From the NCBI RefSeq assembly GCF_018613895.1, contig NZ_JAGGPH010000007.1:248001-312000 (forward strand): a stretch of 64,000 bases of DNA, written 5' to 3'. The position numbers and the translations under genes were made by a program. Within the stretch, counting starts at the first letter, position 1. Each line of letters starts with the position of its first letter. The notes under the pieces were generated by a model. The model was not told the DNA's origin. It ran no database searches and saw only the letters and a list, made by a program, of their open reading frames with translations. This DNA comes from Curtobacterium sp. ISL-83. Lineage in GTDB: Bacteria > Actinomycetota > Actinomycetes > Actinomycetales > Microbacteriaceae. Shown here one piece after another: positions 34,813 to 42,460 of the stretch.

Positions 34813-35976
34813 GTGGCGCAACGACTGACCCATGCCGACATCGTCGCTGAACCCGCCCGTCGGGTGCGTTTCGGGTACAACCCGGCCCTCGATGGTCTCC
34901 GAGCGATCGCCGTGTTCGGCGTGGTCGGCGGCCACGCACACTTCGGCGGGCGGGTGGCCGGGTACCACGGCGTCACGGTCTTCTTCGTGATCAGCGGCTA
35001 CCTGATCACGAGCCTGCTCACCGCCGAGCACGCCGAACGTGGGCGGATCGCGCTGGGGCGGTTCTACGGCCGCCGGTTCGCGCGGCTCGCCCCCGCCCTG
35101 ATCCTGGTCGTGCTGGTGACCACCGTCTGGCTGCTGCTCACACGGGTGCCGTTCTCGACGTGGTGGGGTGGGCTGGTCGGCTCCCTGACGTACACGACGA
35201 ACCTGTTCCAGTACTTCACCGGCAACGGCAACGTCAGCTTCTACTTCCAGTACACCTGGTCGCTGGGGCTCGAGGAGCAGTTCTACCTGGTGTGGCCGCT
35301 CCTGCTCGTGCTCCTGCTCCGCTTCCGCTCCTCGAACGTGACGCTCGTGGTGCTCGGGATCGCGTACGTCGGGTTCTGGGTGCTCCGGTACCTGCAGGAC
35401 CAGTCCGGCCCGACGCACGAAGCGCAGTTCTACGGTCCGATCTCGCACGCCGACGCGCTCGTCCTCGGTTCGGCGCTCGCGATCGTGCTGGAGCGCTGGT
35501 CGGGTACCCGGTGGCTCGAGCGCGTTGTGTCGATCGCGGGTCCGCTCGGCCTCGTGCTGCTCGGGTGGGTGGCCGTCGTACCGAACGGCCTCCCGGGTCT
35601 CCGGAACCTGGACTCCGCCGGCTTCGGGCAGACCGCGCTGTTCTCGGCGGGGATCGTCGCCTGGCTCGCGCTCGAGCGGGACGGGTTCCTCGCGAAGTTC
35701 CTGTCGCTCCGGCCGCTGGTGTTCCTCGGCAAGCTCTCCTACGGCATCTACCTCTGGAACCTGCTCGGTGTGTTCGTGTTCGTCCGCGTCGCCGGCCACT
35801 GGCCCGGGTGGTCGAAGTACCTGCTCATCTGGCTCGCCGGCCTGATCCTCGTGTCGTGGCTGTCGTACCGGTTCGTGGAGACCCCGCTCCGGCTGCGGTT
35901 CGCGCCGCCGCACGCGCACTCGGTGATCGGCCCGCGCCGGTCGTCCTGGCGTCGCGCCGGAGCCGACGCCCGCTGA
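34813..35976 (+). CDS. Acyltransferase 3 (OafA/YrhL) family membrane protein
   Basis: A 387-residue integral membrane acyltransferase with about ten helices, which O-acylates cell-surface glycans or lipids. Family landmarks are NPALDGLRAIAVFGVVGGHAHFG, GVTVFFVISGYLITSLL, FYGRRFARLAPAL and SLGLEEQFYLVWPLL; the histidine in GGHAHFGG corresponds to the catalytic one. It lacks the extra SGNH domain of longer OafA proteins. GTG 34813 has TAGGGT 6 nt upstream. Ends 15 bp from the convergent small acidic gene. Confidence 0.9.
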   Translation: MAQRLTHADIVAEPARRVRFGYNPALDGLRAIAVFGVVGGHAHFGGRVAGYHGVTVFFVISGYLITSLLTAEHAERGRIALGRFYGRRFARLAPALILVVLVTTVWLLLTRVPFSTWWGGLVGSLTYTTNLFQYFTGNGNVSFYFQYTWSLGLEEQFYLVWPLLLVLLLRFRSSNVTLVVLGIAYVGFWVLRYLQDQSGPTHEAQFYGPISHADALVLGSALAIVLERWSGTRWLERVVSIAGPLGLVLLGWVAVVPNGLPGLRNLDSAGFGQTALFSAGIVAWLALERDGFLAKFLSLRPLVFLGKLSYGIYLWNLLGVFVFVRVAGHWPGWSKYLLIWLAGLILVSWLSYRFVETPLRLRFAPPHAHSVIGPRRSSWRRAGADAR

Positions 35977-35991
35977 GTCGTCAGCGCTCGC

Positions 35992-36189
35992 TCAGTCGCG
36001 GGACGGGACGCTCGGCACGCTCACGTCGACCGGCGACACCCTCGCCGGGTCCGCCGATGCCCCGGCCACCACGTCGAAGGTGATGCCGAGGTCCGCCGGG
36101 TCCTCGTCGAGCAGGAGGCCGTCCTGGGTCAGCTGGTCCTCGGGGATCGCGCGACCGCCGGAGGGATCGAACGAGTTCGCAATCGACAT
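35992..36189 (-). CDS. Small acidic protein, 65 aa (paralogue 1)
   Basis: A 65-residue acidic protein that starts MSIANSFDPSGGRAIPEDQ and has no membrane segment. It shares an N-terminal FDPxxxGRxIPxD core with the next upstream gene at 36254-36484, and the 15 bases before the two ATGs are nearly the same (GCATGCTCGG...CATGTCGAT), so the two look like a tandem duplication. Function unknown; disorder is likely. The start is fixed by the alignment with the paralogue. Confidence 0.65.
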   Translation of the reverse strand: MSIANSFDPSGGRAIPEDQLTQDGLLLDEDPADLGITFDVVAGASADPARVSPVDVSVPSVPSRD

Positions 36190-36253
36190 GTGACCGAGCA
36201 TGCCCGCGCCACCCGGGGAACCACCTTGAACGCCCTGTGGAAGCGGGGAACGG

Positions 36254-36484
36254 TCAGAGGTCGTCCGGGTGCAGCCGGTCCCCGGGGTGCGGACGACGGA
36301 ACACCGGTCCGCCACCGGCTTCGTCCTCGTCCTCGTGGTGGACCGGCGAGACACTCGGGTCGTCGGCGTCCGGTCCGACGTCCGCGCCACGGTCCTGCTC
36401 GATCTGGAGTTCGTCCTCGTCCGACCCGTCCACCGGGATGGAACGGCCCTGCTGCTCGGGATCGAACGGTGCGCTCATCGACAT
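36254..36484 (-). CDS. Small acidic protein, 76 aa (paralogue 2)
   Basis: A 76-residue protein, very rich in Asp, Glu and Pro, starting MSMSAPFDPEQQGRSIPVD and ending RLHPDDL. It aligns with the 65-residue neighbour over the first 20 residues; the tails differ. Probably disordered and cytosolic. The 5' flank shared with its neighbour (GGAGCATGCTCGGCCC before the ATG) supports the start. Function unknown. Confidence 0.65.
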   Translation of the reverse strand: MSMSAPFDPEQQGRSIPVDGSDEDELQIEQDRGADVGPDADDPSVSPVHHEDEDEAGGGPVFRRPHPGDRLHPDDL

Positions 36485-36518
36485 GGGCCGAGCATGCTCC
36501 GCCCGGGTGAACAGCGGG

Positions 36519-39500
36519 TCAACGCTGTCCGTCGGCCGCGACGAGCTCGAGCTGGGTCAGCGGGAGGTCGGACGCCGCCGTGAACACGAACACCGGACCG
36601 CTGGCCATCAGGCGGAACACCCGGGTCTGGCACGCCCAGTCGAACACGGCGTCCTCCACTCCCACCGTCGTGCCCCCGCGTGACACCTGCCACGCGTACG
36701 TCCCCGCTGCGGCCGCCGTCACCGTGTACAACGAGGACGCCACCGCGGGGACGTCGAACGACACCGCCGTCCCGGCCGACAGCGTCGTGACGGTCCGGCC
36801 GGTGTCGTCCGTCAGCGGTGACGCCCCGACCGGCAGGAGGTCCACGGGCGGGTCGACGTACCCGTGCACCTCCGACGCCGAGACCGGTCGGGTGTCCGCC
36901 GCCCACCCGCACGGCGTCTCGGAGAGCTCGACCACGATCCGTGACGCACGGACCACCACCGCGTGCGGGATCGAGATCGACGTCCAGGGCTTCCCGTCGA
37001 CGGTGACCGATGCGATGTACGCACCCGTCGAACCGGGGGCGGTCTCGATGACGGTCTCCGTGCCTCCCTGCGGGCGCAGCACCGTCCGCCGGACCGACGG
37101 CGGCACGAAGACGTACGCCGCGGTCGACGGTGCCAACGGGTACAGGCCGATCGTCGCGAAGACGTACCAGGCGCTCATCTCGCCGTTGTCCTCGTCACCG
37201 GGGTAGCCCTGCCCGAGGTCGGAGCCGACGAACAGGCGCTCCAGGCACTCGCGGACGATCCGGTGGGCGTCGTCGTGCCGCCCCGTGAACATCGGGAAGA
37301 ACGGGATGTGGTGCGCCGGCTGGTTCGACATGCCGAGCATGCCCATCCGCACGTCGCGAGCCTCGGTCATCTCGTGGATCGGGAACCCGTACGAGCCGGA
37401 GCGAGCGGTCGCGCCGGTCTCCTGAGCGGCGAAGAAGGCGTCGATCGCCGCGTCGAACCGTGCGGGCCCGCCGTGCAGGTCGACGACACCGGCGCCGTCG
37501 TGGGGTGCCGTGAAGGCCGTGCCCCAGGCGTTCGTCTCGGTGTAGTCGTCGCCCCAGTCGCGCGGGTCGAACTCGGATCCGGCCCGCCACGAACCGTCCG
37601 GGTCGCGGCCGATGAAGAACCCGCGCTCGGAGTCGAAGACGTGCCGGTACTGCAGGGACCGGCGTGCGAACCACTCGGCCTCGGTCTCGTACCGCCCCAG
37701 GTCCGCCGCGTCCTGCGCGCGGCTGGCGAGCAGCCCCGCCATCACCGCCAGCCCCCAGTCGTTGATCGCGGCGTCGAGGGTCCAGCTCATGCCCTCGTGG
37801 GTCGCGGTGTCGACGTGGCCGCGGAAGGCGCCCGGGAGGCTCCCCTTCCGCCCGACACGCTCGTCACGGGGCGGGACGGTCGCGTTGCGCACCGCGCTCC
37901 GGTACGCCGCCGCCAGGTCGAAGCCGGGGACGCCCTTCGCCGCGAGGTCCGCGAACACGGTGTCGCTCGTGGTCCCGGTCATGCAGTCCTCGGCACCGGG
38001 GGCACTCCACCGGGGCGTCCACCCACCGTCGTGGTGGTGCTCGACGAAGCCCTGCGCCAGGTCGCCCGCCGTGCCCGGCGTCAGGAGCCCGAGGAGCGGC
38101 CACGCGGTCCGGTAGGTGTCCCAGAACCCGTTCGTCGTCGTGAACGGTCCGTCCACGACCTCGGGGCCGGGTTCGTCGCGGATCGGCTCCGCGAGCACCG
38201 CGCCGTACGGCGACCGGTGGTGCGGCGAGCCGGTCAGGGCGGTCTCACCGGCCCGGTTCGGGTAGAGGAACAGCCGGTACAGGCCGGAGTACAGGCTCGT
38301 GCGCTGGTCGTCCGTCGCGCCCTCGACCGACAGCGTCGCGAGCTGCTCGGTCCAGCGCTCCTCGGCTCGGGCCCGCATCACGTCGAAGGACCCCTCGGCG
38401 TCGAGGTTCGCCCGGGCGTCCTCGATCGACACGGTCGAGATGCCGAGCAGGACGTCGGTGTCCCCGTCGACGGTGACCCACCCGCGCAGCGTGTCCGCCC
38501 CGACGGTCGTGTGGTCCTCGAGCGCACCGGCGACCCGGACGTGCACGTGGTGCGGCGGTGTGCCCGGTCGGTCGTCCAGCAGGCACTCCACCACCGCGGT
38601 GCCGTCGGTGATCGTCACCGCGACGTCGGACACGCGGCCGTGGTGGTCGAGCACGATGCTCCGCGTGCCCGTGAACCGGAAGCCGAGGGCGAACTCCCCC
38701 GCGGTCATCTCGGCGGTGACGCCGTGGTCGAGCGTCACCCGGTACCGGTGCGGGCCGTCGTGCTCGTCGTCGTGGTCGAACCCGAGCGCCCGTGCCGCCC
38801 GGTCCGGGTCGGGCGTGTCCGACGGCGAGGGCATGACCTGGAAGACACCCCGGTCGCCCATCCACGGGGACGGGAGGTGGCTGGTCGCGAAGGCCTGCAG
38901 GGCGGGACGGTCGTCGAACGCGCGGTCGTGCTCCTGGTACGCGTACGGCCACCGGTTGCTCGACGCGTCCGTCATCGGCAGGCCGAAGACGCCGCCGTGC
39001 GGCACGCCCACGAGCGGGGCGGTGTTGCCGCGGGAGAACCGGGACGACGCCTGGGTGCCGCGGGTCGTGCGGACGTGGTCGAGCGGCGTGGACGGCGTCG
39101 CGCGGGCGGGCCCGATCCGGACGGCGTCGAGCCAGCCGCGGAGTGCGGGGGCGCCACCCGGGCCGGACGCGGGCGGCGTGGCGGAGCCGAGCCGTGCCTC
39201 CAGGCGGTCGACGACCAGCCCGACGACCGACGCGAGGTCCACCGACCGACGGTTCCACTGGTCCACCCACTGCTTGCGGGCTGATGCCTGGCCCTCCGGG
39301 GTGAGCGGGTCGCCGTACTGGTCCCGCGCCCGCTCGCTCAGCCGCGAGCCGTCACCGAAGACGACGTCGAGGCTGCAGGCGGTCGCGTCCCAGAAGTGCG
39401 CGAGGTCCTGTTCGGTCGGCTCGTCCGACCCCTCGGGCAGCGTGCGTTCCGGGAACCAGACCCACGAGAGTTCCTCGCCCGGGCCGATCGTCCGCCCGGC

Positions 39501-39638
39501 GAAGCCCGGGACCACCGCAACCGTGGTCGGTTCCCCCGACGCCCGTTCGACCAGGTAGCCCTCCGGGGACCCGAACCCGACACCGTTCCGCGCCGCGACG
39601 GCCGTCGTCGGCCCACCGCTCCGTTGCAGTTCTCGCAC
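36519..39638 (-). CDS. GH92 family alpha-mannosidase-like glycosidase
   Basis: A 1,039-residue glycosidase. GH92 enzymes are calcium-dependent exo-alpha-mannosidases acting on N-glycans or mannans. The catalytic (alpha/alpha)6 domain has FWDTYRTAWPLLGLL, the glycine-rich GGWTPRWSAPG, GMLGMSNQPAHHIPF and GYPGDEDNGEMSAWYVFATIGLYPL, the last carrying the conserved acid residues. N-terminal beta-sandwich about 1-400; an extra 140-residue tail after about 900 resembles a carbohydrate-binding or beta-sandwich add-on. No signal peptide is seen with GTG 39638, so it is either cytosolic or the N-terminus is misassigned. Confidence 0.88.
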   Translation of the reverse strand: MRELQRSGGPTTAVAARNGVGFGSPEGYLVERASGEPTTVAVVPGFAGRTIGPGEELSWVWFPERTLPEGSDEPTEQDLAHFWDATACSLDVVFGDGSRLSERARDQYGDPLTPEGQASARKQWVDQWNRRSVDLASVVGLVVDRLEARLGSATPPASGPGGAPALRGWLDAVRIGPARATPSTPLDHVRTTRGTQASSRFSRGNTAPLVGVPHGGVFGLPMTDASSNRWPYAYQEHDRAFDDRPALQAFATSHLPSPWMGDRGVFQVMPSPSDTPDPDRAARALGFDHDDEHDGPHRYRVTLDHGVTAEMTAGEFALGFRFTGTRSIVLDHHGRVSDVAVTITDGTAVVECLLDDRPGTPPHHVHVRVAGALEDHTTVGADTLRGWVTVDGDTDVLLGISTVSIEDARANLDAEGSFDVMRARAEERWTEQLATLSVEGATDDQRTSLYSGLYRLFLYPNRAGETALTGSPHHRSPYGAVLAEPIRDEPGPEVVDGPFTTTNGFWDTYRTAWPLLGLLTPGTAGDLAQGFVEHHHDGGWTPRWSAPGAEDCMTGTTSDTVFADLAAKGVPGFDLAAAYRSAVRNATVPPRDERVGRKGSLPGAFRGHVDTATHEGMSWTLDAAINDWGLAVMAGLLASRAQDAADLGRYETEAEWFARRSLQYRHVFDSERGFFIGRDPDGSWRAGSEFDPRDWGDDYTETNAWGTAFTAPHDGAGVVDLHGGPARFDAAIDAFFAAQETGATARSGSYGFPIHEMTEARDVRMGMLGMSNQPAHHIPFFPMFTGRHDDAHRIVRECLERLFVGSDLGQGYPGDEDNGEMSAWYVFATIGLYPLAPSTAAYVFVPPSVRRTVLRPQGGTETVIETAPGSTGAYIASVTVDGKPWTSISIPHAVVVRASRIVVELSETPCGWAADTRPVSASEVHGYVDPPVDLLPVGASPLTDDTGRTVTTLSAGTAVSFDVPAVASSLYTVTAAAAGTYAWQVSRGGTTVGVEDAVFDWACQTRVFRLMASGPVFVFTAASDLPLTQLELVAADGQR

Positions 39639-39686
39639 CCCGTCAGCCTATTTGCTCCATCGTCTGGAGGAAGACCGTGGCGTGCC

Positions 39687-41264
39687 CTACTTGTTGTGCC
39701 CGGGAGCCTTGCCGGACTTGCCCGGACCGGTGTTCGCGGAGGTGCCGGACAGCGGGTCCTGCACGGGGTTCGTCACGGGTGTCGACGGCTCCGGCCCGAC
39801 GGTCGGATCCTGGGCGGGCTGCGTCGGCTGCTGCGTCGGGGCGGGCGCGGGCTGGCTCGGCTGCTGGGCCGGCTCGCTCGGCTGTTGCGCGGGCTGGCTC
39901 GGCTGCTCCTGCGCGGGCTCGCTCGGCTGCTGCGCCGGCTGGCTGGGCTGCTGTTGTTCCGTCGAAGGGGAGCTGGAGTCGGTCGGTGCGGGGGCGTGGT
40001 CGCCGTTCAGGGCGAACAGCGCGACGCCGATCCCGACGAGGACGAGCACACCGACGATGATCGCGGCGACGAGGGGTCCGCGGCGGCGCCGGTCGTCCCG
40101 GGCGGCCTCGGCGGCAGCGGTCCCCGGGCGTGGGCCGACCGGGGGAACGGGCGCGCGGCTGGCCGCGGTCGCGGCACCGGACGGAGCACCCGCGCCGTGC
40201 TGCGCGCCGAAGGCGGTGGTCGCGACGTCGTCCGGGGAGGCTCCACCCGGCGTCCCGAGCACACGGGTCGCGTCGTCGACGCCACCGGTGGGCATCGCCT
40301 GGGTCGCGCCCATCGCTTCGGTCGCGCCCATGGCCTGGGTGGCGCCCATCGCCTGCGTCGCTCCGGCTGCGCCGACTGCGGCGCCGGCAGCAGCAGCGCC
40401 CGCCGCGGCGGCCGGGGTGACCGTTCCGGGTCCGGCGGGCAGCAGCCGGGTGGCCGTCGCGTCGTCGTCCCGGCCCAGGGCGCGCAGACGCTCGGCTGCT
40501 TCGGCGGCGGTCGGCCGGTCGTCCGGGTCCTGCAGGGTCATCACGTGGAGCAGCGTGCGCCAGGCCGTCGGCAGGTGCTGGTCGATCTCCGGACCACGGG
40601 TGAGTCGTGCCGTCGCGGACTCCACCGCGGAGCCCGGGAAGGGTGCCCGACCCGTCAGGCACTCGAGCAGCATCAGTCCGAGGGAGTACACGTCGGCCTT
40701 GCCGGAGATCGGACGGGCCAGGACCTGTTCCGGGGCGATGTAGGCCGCGGTGCCCATCACGGTGCCGGTGCCGGTGACGCGGGCGGAGTCCCGGAGCAGC
40801 GCGATCCCGAAGTCCGCCAGCTTGACGTGCGTGCCGTCGCTCTCGAGCAAGACGTTCGCGGGCTTCACGTCGCGGTGCACGACGCCCTGCGAGTGTGCGA
40901 CGGCCAACCCCTCGGCGACCTGCTGCCCCACGCGGGCGGTGGTCGCGGGGTCGAGCGGACCCTCGCGCAACCGGGTGGCGAGGTCACTGCCCGGGACGAG
41001 TTCCATCACCAGGTACGCGTCGCCGTCGTCGTCGAGGGAGGCGTCGTACAGGGTGACGAGCGTCGGGCTGCGGAGCGCCGCGAGCACCTGGATCTCGGCC
41101 TCGGCACGGGCCCGCTCGCCGTGGTCGACGGCGCCGATGCGGAAGACCTTCAGCGCCACCTCGCGCCCGAGGAGCTGGTCGACCGCGCGGTACACGGACG
41201 CCATGCCACCGTGCCCGAGGGTCCCCGTGACGCGGTACCGACCTCCGTAGACACTTTCTTCCAT
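39687..41264 (-). CDS. Transmembrane Ser/Thr protein kinase (PknB-like)
   Basis: A 525-residue Hanks-type kinase. Gly-rich loop GHGGMASVY (17-25), Lys39 in VALKVF, HRDVKPANVLL (Asp132), DFGIAL and the activation loop ending YIAPEQ are intact. A linker follows with four GATQAM-type hexamers (301-324). One membrane helix is at about 397-419, and the outside tail is Pro/Gln/Ser-rich with repeated QPSQPAQQPSEPAQ units and no PASTA or other sensor. ATG 41264 has TAGGTT 7 nt upstream; that promoter lies in the end of the PAP2 gene. Confidence 0.92.
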   Translation of the reverse strand: MEESVYGGRYRVTGTLGHGGMASVYRAVDQLLGREVALKVFRIGAVDHGERARAEAEIQVLAALRSPTLVTLYDASLDDDGDAYLVMELVPGSDLATRLREGPLDPATTARVGQQVAEGLAVAHSQGVVHRDVKPANVLLESDGTHVKLADFGIALLRDSARVTGTGTVMGTAAYIAPEQVLARPISGKADVYSLGLMLLECLTGRAPFPGSAVESATARLTRGPEIDQHLPTAWRTLLHVMTLQDPDDRPTAAEAAERLRALGRDDDATATRLLPAGPGTVTPAAAAGAAAAGAAVGAAGATQAMGATQAMGATEAMGATQAMPTGGVDDATRVLGTPGGASPDDVATTAFGAQHGAGAPSGAATAASRAPVPPVGPRPGTAAAEAARDDRRRRGPLVAAIIVGVLVLVGIGVALFALNGDHAPAPTDSSSPSTEQQQPSQPAQQPSEPAQEQPSQPAQQPSEPAQQPSQPAPAPTQQPTQPAQDPTVGPEPSTPVTNPVQDPLSGTSANTGPGKSGKAPGHNK

Positions 41265-41271
41265 GTCCGGC

Positions 41272-41277
41272 AACCTA
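41272..41277 (-). promoter_or_regulatory. -10 hexamer TAGGTT of the kinase, leaderless geometry
   Basis: Ends 7 nt before ATG 41264 and overlaps the PAP2 stop codon region. Confidence 0.5.
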
Positions 41278-42129
41278 TCGGTCTCCGCTGACCGGCCGCG
41301 GCAGGGCCGGGGCTGCCGGTGACCCGTGGGCATGGTGGGTGATCGCCGTCAGGTAGAGCCGGTGCGCCGTGATGACCAGGGACAGCCAGGCGAGGCCGAG
41401 CGCCAACGCCGCCAGGACGTCGGTGAGCCAGTGGTGCCCGAGGAACACCCGCGAGAAGCCGACCGACAGCACGAACAACGTGCCGACGACGATCGTCCAC
41501 ACCCGGGTCACGACGCGGGTCTGGCGCAGGATGAGGAGGTACACGATCGTGCCGACGATGACGGTCGCGTTGAGGGTGTGACCGGACGGGAAGGACGGCG
41601 AGTGCTCGTACGGGGGCACCGCGTCGTGGAGCGGCGGTCGGGCCCGGCCGATCAGGTCCTTGCCCGCGATGGTCATGAAGAGCGAGCCGGCACTCGCGGA
41701 CACCAGGAGCACGAAGGGCGTCCAGCGGCGCCGCTGGATCGTGAACCCGACGAGGAACCCGAGTGCGACGATCGGCATGCCGATCGTCCCCGCGACGTCG
41801 GTCCACCAGGTGACGAGCTGGTCCGCCACGGGCGACCGGATGCTCATCATCCAGTCGAGCACCGGCCGGTCGAGCACTGCGACGTCGTCGGACTCGCGCA
41901 CGGCGTCGTAGACCGCGGACGCCGCCCAGGTGGCGAGCATGGCGATCCCGATGCCCACGAGCAGGGTCAGGATCAGCAGCGGGAGTGCCCCGTACCGCTT
42001 GCCGAGCCGCACCCAGGCGGAGGCGACGGAGCGTCCGACCCCGGTGCGCCAGTGCGCGAGGTCGACGTCGCCGACGTGGCGGTCGACGTCCTCGGTAGGT
42101 GCGGGGGCGCCGCGGCGGGGAGTGTCCAT
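41275..42129 (-). CDS. PAP2-family membrane phosphatase
   Basis: A 284-residue lipid phosphatase with about six helices. The three phosphatase signatures are KDLIGRARPP, PSFPSGHT and SRVFLGHHWLTDV, all with their catalytic Arg/His residues. Likely substrates are phosphatidate, diacylglycerol pyrophosphate or undecaprenyl pyrophosphate. ATG 42129 leaves an N-terminal cytosolic stretch of about 60 residues. Only 10 bp separate its stop from the kinase start on the same strand, so the two may be co-transcribed. Confidence 0.9.
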   Translation of the reverse strand: MDTPRRGAPAPTEDVDRHVGDVDLAHWRTGVGRSVASAWVRLGKRYGALPLLILTLLVGIGIAMLATWAASAVYDAVRESDDVAVLDRPVLDWMMSIRSPVADQLVTWWTDVAGTIGMPIVALGFLVGFTIQRRRWTPFVLLVSASAGSLFMTIAGKDLIGRARPPLHDAVPPYEHSPSFPSGHTLNATVIVGTIVYLLILRQTRVVTRVWTIVVGTLFVLSVGFSRVFLGHHWLTDVLAALALGLAWLSLVITAHRLYLTAITHHAHGSPAAPALPRPVSGDR

Positions 42130-42216
42130 CCGACCAGCTTGCCCGGGAGCGCCTGACGGCACCCCCGGTCCGTCCACCGTGCGCTTTGCTGCCCCGGGCG
42201 TCCGCCCCGTGGTCCG

Positions 42217-42455
42217 CGCAGACGCCGCCGTCTCGCGGGAACGCCGCCGTCTCGCGGGAACGCCGCCGTCTCACACAGACGCCGCCGTTGGCGCGAGACA
42301 CCGGTCCGACGTCGAGACGCCGCCACTTCCCGCGGCGTCTCGGCCACTCCGCGGCGTCTCGCGGGCACACCCCCGTCTCGCACAGACGCCGCCGTCTCAC
42401 GCAGACGCCGCCGTCTCGCGCAGACGCCGCCGTCTCGCGGGAACACCCCGTCTCG
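42217..42455. repeat. GAGACGCC repeat cluster D (19-bp tandem units)
   Basis: The 331-bp gap between the PAP2 and polymerase genes holds tandem 19-bp units: CGCCGCCGTCTCGCGGGAA three times near 42230-42275 and CAGACGCCGCCGTCTCRCG three times at 42383, 42402 and 42421. Between the two arrays sits one palindromic core. The polymerase stop codon follows immediately. Confidence 0.9.
42314..42341. repeat. GAGACGCCGC-N8-GCGGCGTCTC element, copy D
   Basis: Perfect 10-nt arms, loop CACTTCCC; a third different loop of the same length. Confidence 0.88.
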
Positions 42456-42460
42456 CCGGC

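Noticed and set aside
42217..42455. Repeat words GAGACG/CGTCTC as a signal for a restriction-modification system
   Set aside because: The hexamer is a known type IIS recognition sequence, but no methylase or endonuclease gene is nearby and conservation extends well beyond the hexamer.
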